29,685 nt of DNA. Source: JBDKTH01 sp964558295 (GTDB taxonomy: Bacteria; Planctomycetota; Planctomycetia; Pirellulales; Thermoguttaceae). Made by a program: the position numbers and the translations under genes. The notes beneath the pieces were generated by a model, which was not told the DNA's origin, made no database searches, and saw only the letters and a list, made by a program, of their open reading frames with translations. Positions 16,311 to 24,402 of the stretch are shown piece by piece (position 1 is the stretch's first letter; every line of letters begins with the position of its first letter). The stretch is from NCBI GenBank assembly GCA_964558295.1, contig CAZLDQ010000053.1, positions 1 through 29,685 of the forward strand, read 5' to 3'.

Positions 16311-17234
16311 CTACGGATTGTGCACCGTCTTCGTCTCACCACCATTGCAACTGGCCGAGGCTCGATAAATATCCATATCGATCGACTCCTGGACGAACAT
16401 CACCGACCCGTCAGCCATGGCAAAATGGCATCCACCCGGGTGTTGGCTGCCGAAGCTGACGTCGTTGAAGGTCGTCAGGTCTGACGTCAGGTATTTCATC
16501 ACATTGATGCCATACTTCACATTCTTGCACGGAGCCGAAGCCGCCCCGGCACACCCCCGCACCCACGCACGGTAGCAGTTGGCGTTGTTCCAGGAGATCT
16601 CGCCGAAGAGGAACGTATTGCTCGTCCCATCGGTCACGTCGCGCATCGCCTTCTTCGTATCCCGCCCCAACAACCCCTGCAAGGCGAAATCACCGAACCC
16701 AGGGGCACTGGTCGTATCAACCAAATACTGTGTCGTGCTCGTAGTGCCGCTGCCAAATTGCGGAATCGTCCCCTTCGGCCCCATCACGCCATAGTAATGA
16801 GTCGTATAGGGATACTCGGTCGCTCCCGTGCTGGGATTCGTCGCCGTATCGTAGATGTTCCGTTCCTGCTTGCTGCTCGGACAAAGAAACGTATCGATCC
16901 GGTTCAGGGCATGCACAAGATGGTTGCCAAAGCCGTTCACGCGGAAGTCGAATTGGTCGTAAAGCGGTTTCTGCTCAATGTACGGCAAAGTCGCCACGCA
17001 CCAGGTGAGCTGGTTGGAATCCGACCGTCCACCGGGCGGAAAGACCCTGAACGTGTCATGGTAGTTGTGCACCGCCAAGGCCAATTGCTTCATGTGGTTC
17101 GAACAGTTCATCCGCCGCGCCGCCTCGCGTGCTGCCTGAACGGCCGGCAAGAGCAAGGCGATCAAGATCCCGATGATGGCAATCACCACCAAAAGTTCAA
17201 CCAACGTAAACCCCCGTCTTCGCTCACGAACCAT
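16311..17234 (-). CDS. DUF1559 pseudopilin-like protein, copy C
   Basis: This is a 307-residue DUF1559 protein beginning MVRERRRGFTLVELLVV at ATG 17234, which has GGAGGTG upstream. A longer reading to 17360 would place unrelated residues before the prepilin motif. The family pattern AREAARRMNCSNHMKQLALAVHNYHD follows the hydrophobic helix, and the C-terminus has SQHPGGCHFAMADGSVMF. It is clearly diverged from copies A and B. Its place inside a carbohydrate operon, with 41 bases upstream and 11 bases downstream to enzyme genes, suggests it is co-expressed with them, perhaps as part of a surface apparatus. The function is unproven. Confidence 0.93.
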   Translation of the reverse strand: MVRERRRGFTLVELLVVIAIIGILIALLLPAVQAAREAARRMNCSNHMKQLALAVHNYHDTFRVFPPGGRSDSNQLTWCVATLPYIEQKPLYDQFDFRVNGFGNHLVHALNRIDTFLCPSSKQERNIYDTATNPSTGATEYPYTTHYYGVMGPKGTIPQFGSGTTSTTQYLVDTTSAPGFGDFALQGLLGRDTKKAMRDVTDGTSNTFLFGEISWNNANCYRAWVRGCAGAASAPCKNVKYGINVMKYLTSDLTTFNDVSFGSQHPGGCHFAMADGSVMFVQESIDMDIYRASASCNGGETKTVHNP

Positions 17235-17275
17235 CGTATCCCACCTCCACCAGAAATGAAATGAATAAAGTCCCC

Positions 17276-20086
17276 CTACCGTCGCTGTAATTTCACGGTC
17301 TCCGACCGCACGCGGCGACCGTCGACCGTCTGTCCCTCGACCCAGTATTCCCAGACACAATCGCTGTCGGCCAGCGCAACGCTGAACTCATAGGGATACC
17401 GCGGATCGACCATCTCCTGCCATGGCCCCTCGTCAACCCGGTAGTGCAACCGAGTTTCGCTCAATTGCTTTTCGTCGGCGTTCAACCAGACATAGGCACT
17501 GCCGAGCCCCCGGCCCAGCGAAAGGAGCATTCCATGAACCTTGCCCTCCGACCAGTCGACCGACCGGTAACTCGCCGGCCCCAGCGGCGGCGAGGACCGG
17601 TCAAACACCTTTTCCTGGAACGCCGGCCGGACCTCGGCTCCGTCGATCGCCAGCGCCGTAATCCCCCGGCCAGCTACGGGCACCGTCACCCGGGCCCCTT
17701 CGATCCGGACCGTGCCCTGAGGCTTGTTCTCACACCACCGCCGCGCTTCGTACACTCGCTGCGGATCGAGCCCCGCCCGCTTCGAGTCAAACCGAAGCGT
17801 CACCTCAGCCGGGGCGTTGGCCTGATTCATCAGAGCCACATAGAGCCGTCCATTCCCATACCCGGCCACGTAGTTCATCTGCACGTTGTCACACTCGATC
17901 AACCCGGCCGGCAGATAGAGCCGCACGCCTTCGTCACCATAAAACTTCCCCGGCCGATCGCCATAGACCTTGCTCTGCAAATAGACGTACCCCTGGGCAT
18001 AACGCGACGGGAAATCGACCTCCCCTTGCGAACGCACCAACGCGTCCGACACCAGATAGTCGACCAGCAGGGCAATATGCGGCCAGACATGGTTGAAGTA
18101 CATCTGGCTGGCGCGACGGTAGACGAACGGTTCGCGCGTCGGATAGTCGGCCGGTTCGTGGGCCACGGTGAAGCCGAGGCTCGGCTGGTAGGTATAGCCC
18201 GGATAATTCGCATAACGGCCGACCACGGCGTTGCGGGCCAGATCACTGAAGAACGAGTCACCCGTGTAATACGCCAGCCGAGCCATCCAGGCCGCATGAT
18301 GAGCCAGGAAAATCGCCCGATTCCCCGACGAAGTATTCGAAGCCTCGGGCGTCAAGCCGATCTGCGAGACACGCCACGCAGGCACCGTGGCCTGCTTCCC
18401 ACCGCCGGCTGGCACCGTCACCTCGCCCGCAGGAACCGGTGGCGTCATCCAACAGAAGGCCGAAAAAAGCCGCGCACCGACCGCCGACGCCTCCAGGTAG
18501 CGTCGCTCGCCCGTCTCTTCGTACATCTCCAGAAGCTGCATCCACCGCGGCGCCAAATCCGTCCAAAACTGGGCCGATCGCACCAGTCCCTTGAAGTTCG
18601 TCTGCGGCGTGTCAATCCGCTTGGCAATGTACCGGTCGGCCTCGGCCCGGGCTTGCTCCAGGTACGACCGCTCGCCCGTCGCGCGATACAGTGCCAAAGC
18701 GTGCACCCAACGGTCGTCCGTGTTCACCGAATCGAGATTCAACGCCCTCGGCTGGGCAAAGCGAATCTTTGCACTTTCCAAAAACACCGGCGTACGTCCC
18801 TGCGACACATTCCAAAGCGTCGCCCATTCAAACACTTCTCCCGTCGGCCCGTCCATCCGGTGCGACGGGTTCTGATGCGTCGACTTCGTATTGAAGGCAA
18901 ACAGATACTTCTCCCGGGACAGCAAATACTCGATCATCGGCCGGGCCCGACGCACGAATACCTCCTCGTTGTCCGTTACCAACGCGACGCTCAGCGGATG
19001 CAGGGCCGAGACAAGCTTCACCGTCCCCGGCACGTCGGTCGTATAGTCGAACGCCCGATACTCCGCATTCCATCCGCTCATCCGGTCGTCCATGGCAAAC
19101 CGGACCATGTTCTCGATCGTCTGGTTCAGCGAACAGAGCGTGTTCTGCCGCAAATCACGCACGCCATAGAGCCCCCGGGCCAACTGCCGGAACGACTCGT
19201 ACCAGCCCCCCGTACGCACGGACAAACGCAGCCGAAAACGATACGTGCACCCGGCCTCCCGCTTCGATTCAGCCATCCCCAGCACGGGCGCAAAGATCTG
19301 GGGCTGAGCAAGCCCCGCCGCATTCCGAACGAGCACCCCAAACCGGGAGTTGTTTAGCGTTGGCAGACGGAACGGGACCTCGGCCGGATCAGCCGCCACG
19401 CCTACGGTCAGCCCTTGCGACTCGACCAACGTAACCGGGAGCGAACAGAGCCCTTCATCCGACAGGTAGCAATCGTCCGGAAACCGCTTTTCCTGCCAAA
19501 TGCGAGGCTGCAAAAGCGCATCAACCTTACCCAACGGGTACTCGGGCGCGCCGGTGAACCCCACCGAGTACCACCCCGTCTCCTTGGCCTTCAGCACCAA
19601 CGTCATCTGGGGCTCCGCCTCGCCAGGCGGAAGCGTCAACTCCGCACAAAGCGACCAGGACGTCTGTTCCGGCAACTCCCACACAATCCGCCCGTCCTGC
19701 ACGGTCCCCCCTTGGGCCGTCAACCGAACGAACCGCGCTGCCTGGAAATAATTGGCCGTGCGCGACGGCTTCTGCCCTGGTTCCGGCTCGCCCACCACCC
19801 GCCAGTCGGGAACTCGATACCACATGTCAACCTGCCGACGCCCAACCTTTGGATCGTCCGGCCGATAGAGTACCGTGAAATCCGGGCGGAACGTCTGGGG
19901 TGCCCCCCCTCGGGCCAGAACCTCCACTGAGCCGTCTTCCCTCAACCGTGCCTCATACGCCTGATTGGCCAGTGTCAAGGCCTGCGGCTGGGCTGCCTCC
20001 AACCGAACGGACATCCCAACATAGTCCAGTCCGCACCATGCCACAGCCAGACCGATCCCAATAATCCTGAGTATTCCGCTTACCAT
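17276..20086 (-). CDS. Large secreted protein, unrecognised family, likely alpha/alpha-toroid carbohydrate enzyme
   Basis: I do not recognise the family of this 936-residue protein. The ATG at 20086 starts a plausible signal region (ILRIIGIGLAVAWCGLDYVG) and has GGGGAG close upstream. Residues of about 40-310 look like beta structure. Residues of about 330-690 contain repeated helical pairs with aromatic and ARxE patterns (WVHALALYRATGERSYLEQARAEADRY; WMQLLEMYEETGERRYLEASA; HHAAWMARLAYYTGDSFFSDLAR), as in the helical toroids of many glycosidases and polysaccharide lyases. A C-terminal beta region follows (VTLRFDSKRAGL, VPVAGRGITALAI). It is the first gene of the five-gene operon, next to a GH16 enzyme, so a role in polysaccharide breakdown is inferred. 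No catalytic residues can be assigned. Confidence 0.82.
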   Translation of the reverse strand: MVSGILRIIGIGLAVAWCGLDYVGMSVRLEAAQPQALTLANQAYEARLREDGSVEVLARGGAPQTFRPDFTVLYRPDDPKVGRRQVDMWYRVPDWRVVGEPEPGQKPSRTANYFQAARFVRLTAQGGTVQDGRIVWELPEQTSWSLCAELTLPPGEAEPQMTLVLKAKETGWYSVGFTGAPEYPLGKVDALLQPRIWQEKRFPDDCYLSDEGLCSLPVTLVESQGLTVGVAADPAEVPFRLPTLNNSRFGVLVRNAAGLAQPQIFAPVLGMAESKREAGCTYRFRLRLSVRTGGWYESFRQLARGLYGVRDLRQNTLCSLNQTIENMVRFAMDDRMSGWNAEYRAFDYTTDVPGTVKLVSALHPLSVALVTDNEEVFVRRARPMIEYLLSREKYLFAFNTKSTHQNPSHRMDGPTGEVFEWATLWNVSQGRTPVFLESAKIRFAQPRALNLDSVNTDDRWVHALALYRATGERSYLEQARAEADRYIAKRIDTPQTNFKGLVRSAQFWTDLAPRWMQLLEMYEETGERRYLEASAVGARLFSAFCWMTPPVPAGEVTVPAGGGKQATVPAWRVSQIGLTPEASNTSSGNRAIFLAHHAAWMARLAYYTGDSFFSDLARNAVVGRYANYPGYTYQPSLGFTVAHEPADYPTREPFVYRRASQMYFNHVWPHIALLVDYLVSDALVRSQGEVDFPSRYAQGYVYLQSKVYGDRPGKFYGDEGVRLYLPAGLIECDNVQMNYVAGYGNGRLYVALMNQANAPAEVTLRFDSKRAGLDPQRVYEARRWCENKPQGTVRIEGARVTVPVAGRGITALAIDGAEVRPAFQEKVFDRSSPPLGPASYRSVDWSEGKVHGMLLSLGRGLGSAYVWLNADEKQLSETRLHYRVDEGPWQEMVDPRYPYEFSVALADSDCVWEYWVEGQTVDGRRVRSETVKLQRR

Positions 20087-20194
20087 TCGACTCCCCCTCG
20101 TTCGCAGGCTTTCGGCGTTGCACGCCGACGTCGGCCAATGACGCCCCACGCTGCACGTAAACCAAGTGTATGCCACGCATCACACCTCTCTTGG

Positions 20195-20223
20195 ATTCTA
20201 CTGCCCCCCAAGATCCTCGCCAA
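20195..20223 (-). promoter_or_regulatory. Promoter of the five-gene carbohydrate operon
   Basis: Read on the minus strand, TTGGCG (20223-20218) and TAGAAT (20200-20195) are separated by 17 bases. The predicted transcription start is near 20188, about 100 bases before the ATG at 20086. Operator 3 overlaps the -35 box by two bases, the same layout as at operator 2. Confidence 0.55.
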
Positions 20224-20234
20224 CTGCGTAATTG
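20222..20234 (+). promoter_or_regulatory. Candidate operator 3 (AACTGCGTAATTG)
   Basis: This element shares the nAnTGCGTmAnTn pattern with operators 1 and 2 but is less symmetric as a 13-mer. The overlapping 14-mer TGCGTAATTGCGCA (20225-20238) is palindromic except at one base pair. It lies in the divergent region between the five-gene operon and regulator 2 and could serve both. Confidence 0.45.
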
Positions 20235-20427
20235 CGCAAAAAACCTTCGCAAATACGTCGCCTGAGAAGAAACCGCATGGTAGGATGACTGTTGTGTCCC
20301 GTTTGGCCCCAGCTCTTCTGCTGGGCGGTTTCCGTGAACCACGACCGGCGCAATGGCGATCGGGCCCAGCACACGTGACGGGGCCAAACAACCCCATTAC
20401 CGCTCAACACGTACCGGAAGGGTTTCC

Positions 20428-21582
20428 ATGCCACACGATCAGCCGCCGCGAGTCGCCATTCTCGTCGGAACATCTACTGGGTCGGGACGCGGAATCATCC
20501 GTGGCATCGCCAGTTATGCCAACAAGCACGGCCCCTGGCATGTCTGGGTCGAGGGACGTGGACAAGACGAACCGCCCCGGCTGCCGCCCGGCTGGGTCGG
20601 CGAAGGAATCATCGCCCGGGTTTCGAACCACACCATCGCACGGTTCATCGCCCAGGCCGGCGTGCCAACGGTCAACATCTCCAGTATCGAGCTCTCCGGC
20701 GTGCAGTTGCCGCGTGTGGCCAACGACGTGCGGGCGACCGGCCGCCTGGCCGCCAACTACCTCATCGATCGTGGTCTGCGTCAGTTCGCCTACGTCGGCT
20801 TACCGCGTCTGGCCTACGTCAAACCGCATTATGAGGCGTTTGCCGCCACATTGGCCAAGGCCGGCTATCCGTGTGCGGTCCACTCGCTCGCTCGCGGCCG
20901 TGCCGGTTGGCTCGCCCGCCAACAGGCACTCACCGACTGGCTCCGCGCGCTGCCCAAGCCGGTCGGCATCTTAACCTGGGCCACGCCTCAAGGCCGAGCA
21001 GTCTTGGACGCCTGCCGCTGGGCCGGCCTGCTCGTTCCCGAACAGGTGGCCGTCCTCAGCGGCGACGACGATCTCTTGCTCTGCGCAATTTGCAGCCCAC
21101 CACTCTCCGGGATTGCCGTGGCCGCCGAGCAGATCGGCTACGAAGCAGCGGCCATCCTCGCCCGAATCCTCGCCCGACGCCGCGTACCCAAACGCTCAAT
21201 CCTCATCCCGCCCACCGGCGTCGTAACCCGACGCTCCACGGAAATCCTAGCCCTCGAGAACCCTGAACTGGCCCAGGCCGTCGCCTTCATCCGCGAGCAC
21301 GCGGGAGAACCGATCCAGGTCGAAGACGTCCTGCAAGTCGTGGCCATCTCCCGCCGCCAATTAGAACGCCATTTCCAAGAAACGCTCGGCCGTTCACCTG
21401 CCGAAGAGATCCGCCGGGTACGTCTGGAACGGGCCAAAGAGCTGCTGGCCCAAACCGACTTGCCCATCCCCAAGGTCGCCGCCGCCTGCGGCTTCGGCAC
21501 CGGCGAGTACCTGGCCACCCTCTTCAAGCGTGCCACCGGCCTGACCCCACTCAAATACCGCAGCCAAATCCGCGGCCGCTAG
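20428..21582 (+). CDS. XylR-type transcriptional regulator 2 (sugar-binding domain plus AraC HTH)
   Basis: This 384-residue regulator has the same architecture as regulator 1: a periplasmic-binding-protein-like effector domain from residue 8 (RVAILVGTSTGSGRGIIRGIASYA) to about 275, then an AraC DNA-binding domain. Helix-turn-helix 1 is QVEDVLQVVAISRRQLERHF and helix-turn-helix 2 is PIPKVAAACGFGTGEYLATLFKRATGLTPLKYR. The start ATG at 20428 has GGAAGGG upstream; longer in-frame readings add residues that do not fit the family. It is divergent from the five-gene operon, the classical layout for a local regulator. The effector is unknown. The two regulators differ mainly in the effector pocket, so they probably sense different sugars. 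Confidence 0.93.
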   Translation: MPHDQPPRVAILVGTSTGSGRGIIRGIASYANKHGPWHVWVEGRGQDEPPRLPPGWVGEGIIARVSNHTIARFIAQAGVPTVNISSIELSGVQLPRVANDVRATGRLAANYLIDRGLRQFAYVGLPRLAYVKPHYEAFAATLAKAGYPCAVHSLARGRAGWLARQQALTDWLRALPKPVGILTWATPQGRAVLDACRWAGLLVPEQVAVLSGDDDLLLCAICSPPLSGIAVAAEQIGYEAAAILARILARRRVPKRSILIPPTGVVTRRSTEILALENPELAQAVAFIREHAGEPIQVEDVLQVVAISRRQLERHFQETLGRSPAEEIRRVRLERAKELLAQTDLPIPKVAAACGFGTGEYLATLFKRATGLTPLKYRSQIRGR

Positions 21583-21909
21583 CGACACGTTGAAGAATAG
21601 GCACAGCAGCTGCCGTTATCGCCCCCACCGCGCGGGTGCTGGCCCAACAACCGGCGACAACGAAACGCTGAAACCCCATTCCCAAGCCTCCCCGCCTGCT
21701 TATCAATCTCACCAGCAGCGAAGCCCGTCGTCACATGCAACAAAGACGGCAAGCTCCGAATTGCCCGAAACCTTCCAGTGCTTGAGGAACTTCGGCTTCG
21801 CGGCGAGGTCGATCACCCGGACGTAAGCATTGGCTGCCAGTCCCATCAGACTTGCCCCGACCAACGCTTCACGCCAGTTCCGTTCAGGCAAGCCACCAAG
21901 GCCGGTCGC
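21583..21909. other. Convergent intergenic region between regulator 2 and acr3
   Basis: This 327-base spacer separates converging transcription units. I see no clear hairpin with a T run for either gene. It contains one small minus-strand reading frame (21709-21891), annotated separately with low confidence. Nothing else is recognisable. Confidence 0.4.
21709..21891 (-). CDS. Possible 60-residue small protein downstream of acr3
   Basis: I do not recognise this product. It opens at TTG 21891, only 18 bases after the acr3 stop and on the same strand, with GGTGG just upstream. The product is a mildly hydrophobic N-terminal half (EALVGASLMGLAANAYVRVIDL) followed by a basic and aromatic stretch (KPKFLKHWKV). 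It could be the last gene of the ars operon, a decayed remnant or a chance reading frame. The position and the plausible amphipathic content are the only support. Confidence 0.25.
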   Translation of the reverse strand: MPERNWREALVGASLMGLAANAYVRVIDLAAKPKFLKHWKVSGNSELAVFVACDDGLRCW

Positions 21910-22998
21910 CTACAACCTGGCACCTTCCGGTTCACCTTCATCGCAGGCAGACGCAGCAAAGTACCGCCGCTGGAAGAACAGGGCGACGTTTACCAGCCCG
22001 ATCATCACGGGCACCTCGACCAGCGGGCCAATGACGGCGGCAAAGGCAGCCCCGGAATTGATCCCCAAGACCGCCACGGCCACGGCAATCGCCAACTCGA
22101 AATTGTTGCTGGCCGCCGTGAACGACAGGGTCGTCGTCTTGGCGTAATCCGCTCCGATCTTGTGCCCCATGTAGAAACTGACCAGGAACATCACGACGAA
22201 GTAGATCAGAAGCGGAATGGCGATCCGCACGACATCCAGAGGAATCTGCACGATCAGATTGCCTTTGAGGCTGAACATCACGACAATCGTGAACAGCAGG
22301 GCCACCAGCGTGATAGGGCTGATCTTGGGAAGGAAGACTCGCTCGTACCACTCCCGCCCGTTGGTCTTCAGCAGAACCAGACGAGTGAACATTCCCGCCA
22401 GGAATGGAATGCCCAGATAGATAAACACACTCTGGGCAATCTCGCCCATGCTCACTTGCACGAGTGCCCCTTTCTGGCCGAACACGGGCAAAAGCAGCGT
22501 AATAAACACATATGCGTAGACGCTGTAGAACAAGACTTGAAAAATGCTGTTGAAGGCCACCAGCCCGGCTGCGTATTCCGTATCCCCTTTGGCAAGATCG
22601 GTCCATACGATCACCATGGCGATGCAGCGGGCTAGGCCGATCATGCTGAGCCCGACCAGATACTCGGGATAGTCGTGCAAGAAGACGATGGCCAGCGCAA
22701 ACATCAATATGGGACCGATGACCCAGTTCTGGACAAGCGAGAGACCCAGCACTCTCCAGTTGCGAAACACATCCCCCAATTCCTCGTACTTCACCTTGGC
22801 CAGCGGCGGGTACATCATGAGAATCAAGCCCATGGCAATGGGAATGTTCGTCGTCCCCGCCTGGAAGCGGTTGATGAACGACTCGACACCGGGAACGATG
22901 TACCCCAAGCCGACGCCCACAGCCATCGCCAGGAAGATCCAGAGGGTCAGAAAACGGTCGAGGAACGACAATCGTTTGGGAATGGGGACAGTGTTCAT
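21910..22998 (-). CDS. acr3: Arsenite efflux permease, ACR3 family
   Basis: This is a 362-residue inner-membrane transporter with about ten hydrophobic helices that exports As(III), driven by the proton gradient. Family landmarks are RFLTLWIFLAMAVGVGLGY at the start, GLILMMYPPLAKVKYEEL, and the conserved cysteine C125 in GLARCIAMVIVW. The VAFNSIFQVLFYSVYAY helix also matches. ATG 22998 overlaps the arsC stop codon by four bases (ATGA), indicating translational coupling; an earlier in-frame start at 23013 is less likely. It ends the arsM-arsC-acr3 unit, so arsenate is reduced and then expelled. Confidence 0.96.
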   Translation of the reverse strand: MNTVPIPKRLSFLDRFLTLWIFLAMAVGVGLGYIVPGVESFINRFQAGTTNIPIAMGLILMMYPPLAKVKYEELGDVFRNWRVLGLSLVQNWVIGPILMFALAIVFLHDYPEYLVGLSMIGLARCIAMVIVWTDLAKGDTEYAAGLVAFNSIFQVLFYSVYAYVFITLLLPVFGQKGALVQVSMGEIAQSVFIYLGIPFLAGMFTRLVLLKTNGREWYERVFLPKISPITLVALLFTIVVMFSLKGNLIVQIPLDVVRIAIPLLIYFVVMFLVSFYMGHKIGADYAKTTTLSFTAASNNFELAIAVAVAVLGINSGAAFAAVIGPLVEVPVMIGLVNVALFFQRRYFAASACDEGEPEGARL

Positions 22999-23459
22999 GA
23001 TTGGGACGAACAAGTAGGAAGCGACTCGGTGAGTGTTTCAATAAAAGCCTTGATCTCATCCCGCACTCGGCGATAGGGAGCAAGACGTTCTTCGTCGGAC
23101 TGGGCATTGGCGGCCAGTTTCGGAGGATCGTCAAATCCCACATGCACGACCTTCGCCTTGCCGGGGAAAATAGGGCAATGCTCGTGAGCATGGCCACAGA
23201 CAGTCACGACATAGTCGAACTCGATTCCTTGCAATTCTTTCAGGTGTTTGGAACGCTGAGTGGAAATGTCTACCCCTGCCTCGGCCATCACGCGGACGGC
23301 GTCAGGATTCAGGCCATGCGTTTCGATTCCGGCCGAGTAGGCCTCCAACGAATCAGCCAGGAGCTTTCGCGCCCAGCCTTCGGCCATTTGGCTGCGACAC
23401 GAATTGCCGGTGCAGAGAAACAGGACCTTGCGCTTCGTTCTCGATTGTTCCATGATCAC
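22995..23459 (-). CDS. arsC: Arsenate reductase, low-molecular-weight-phosphatase (thioredoxin) type
   Basis: This cytoplasmic enzyme of about 154 residues reduces As(V) to As(III). The P-loop CTGNSCR (C16-R22) is the CX5R phosphatase site. The redox relay cysteines C88 and C95 lie in TVCGHAHEHCPIFPG. The spacing C16/C88/C95 equals that of the Bacillus subtilis enzyme (C10/C82/C89) with an offset of 6, so thioredoxin should regenerate it. Two starts compete: GTG 23459, which overlaps the arsM stop codon (GTGA), and ATG 23453. Numbering here uses GTG. It sits between arsM and acr3 with overlaps on both sides. Confidence 0.96.
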   Translation of the reverse strand: MIMEQSRTKRKVLFLCTGNSCRSQMAEGWARKLLADSLEAYSAGIETHGLNPDAVRVMAEAGVDISTQRSKHLKELQGIEFDYVVTVCGHAHEHCPIFPGKAKVVHVGFDDPPKLAANAQSDEERLAPYRRVRDEIKAFIETLTESLPTCSSQS

Positions 23460-24340
23460 TTCGGCTTTACCGCAAAAACACGGACGCTGGCCGCATAGTC
23501 GTTCACATTGTAGCGGCGCAAGACGTTGGCCAACTGCCGGTGCAAATCGACATCACCCGAGGACTTCGGCGAGCAACAAGAGTCTGATTGCGTCACCGGC
23601 AAAAACGAGCCGCCCGAACAGCAACTCGACGGATTCTCGACTTTCGCGTAAGCATTCAGATCGGAGCCCGTGTCGATGATCTCGACCTGCGCAAATCCGG
23701 CTTCGATAAGTTGCGCACGGTACTGCTCGATGGGGATAGCCCCGGCGATACATCCTACGTAGGCAATCAAATCGTTGCCAAGCTCCGGGGGCAGCGTCCT
23801 CTTCAGAGCAATGTCGCTCACGGCCAGCCGTCCTCCCGGCTTCAATACTCGCAGAATCTCGCTGAAGACCGCCTGTTTGTCGGGGACCAGATTAATGACG
23901 CAATTGCTGATCACACAATCCACTGAAGCGTCGGGCAAGGGCAACTTGTCGATAGTGGCCTGATGGAACTCGGCGTTCTTGATTGGCTTGCCGTCGTCTG
24001 CCTTGGCCGCATTGCGGCGCGCAAGCGCCAGCATCTCAGGGGTCATGTCAATGCCAATGGCCTTTCCAGTAGGGCCGACCTTCTTCGCCGCAAGGAACAC
24101 GTCTAGACCACCGCCGCAACCGAGATCGACGACCGTCTCGCCAGGCCTCAAGCTGGAAAAGGCCGTGGGATTCCCACAGGAAAGTCCCATGTTTGCCTCA
24201 GCAGGGACGGACGCCAATTCCTCTGGGGTATAGCCAAACGCCTCGGCCACCGCCCGAACGCCGCTTTGGCTGGTTGACAGGCCGCTTTGTGCCACGGAGG
24301 CATATTGCGTTCGAACAGCCTGTTTGATCGCTTCAGACAT
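23456..24340 (-). CDS. arsM: Arsenite S-adenosylmethionine methyltransferase
   Basis: This 294-residue cytoplasmic enzyme methylates As(III) to mono-, di- and trimethyl species using SAM. The SAM-binding motif is VDLGCGGGLD (71-80). The arsenic-binding cysteines are C55 (LSCGNP), C147 (SNCVINL) and C197 (YVGCIAGA), all present. The C-terminal region has two extra cysteine pairs (C240-C241 and C255-C256), as in several bacterial ArsM proteins. GGGGAG lies upstream of the ATG. It is the first gene after an ArsR operator at 24364-24385 and overlaps arsC at its end. The assignment is firm. Confidence 0.97.
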   Translation of the reverse strand: MSEAIKQAVRTQYASVAQSGLSTSQSGVRAVAEAFGYTPEELASVPAEANMGLSCGNPTAFSSLRPGETVVDLGCGGGLDVFLAAKKVGPTGKAIGIDMTPEMLALARRNAAKADDGKPIKNAEFHQATIDKLPLPDASVDCVISNCVINLVPDKQAVFSEILRVLKPGGRLAVSDIALKRTLPPELGNDLIAYVGCIAGAIPIEQYRAQLIEAGFAQVEIIDTGSDLNAYAKVENPSSCCSGGSFLPVTQSDSCCSPKSSGDVDLHRQLANVLRRYNVNDYAASVRVFAVKPK

Positions 24341-24363
24341 TTTCTCGCTCCCCAGTCTTCACG

Positions 24364-24385
24364 TTATATTTGTTCATGCGAATAT
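24364..24385 (+). promoter_or_regulatory. ArsR operator in front of arsM
   Basis: TTATATTTG (24364-24372), six spacer bases, then CGAATAT (24379-24385) form an imperfect inverted repeat. The same arms occur, in the opposite orientation, over the arsR promoter at 24758-24779 with a different spacer. It is 24 bases upstream of the arsM start, so ArsR binding would block transcription of arsM-arsC-acr3. Confidence 0.75.
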
Positions 24386-24402
24386 ATACGCGACACAAAA
24401 AA

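Noticed and set aside
17444..19357. A 637-codon open frame on the plus strand
   Set aside because: It lies antisense to the 936-residue gene, is rich in R, P, H and Q as expected of an opposite-strand shadow in GC-rich DNA, and has no family signal.
21778..22635. A 285-codon plus-strand frame opposite acr3
   Set aside because: The minus-strand ACR3 product is unambiguous; the plus frame is a low-complexity H/Q/D-rich shadow.
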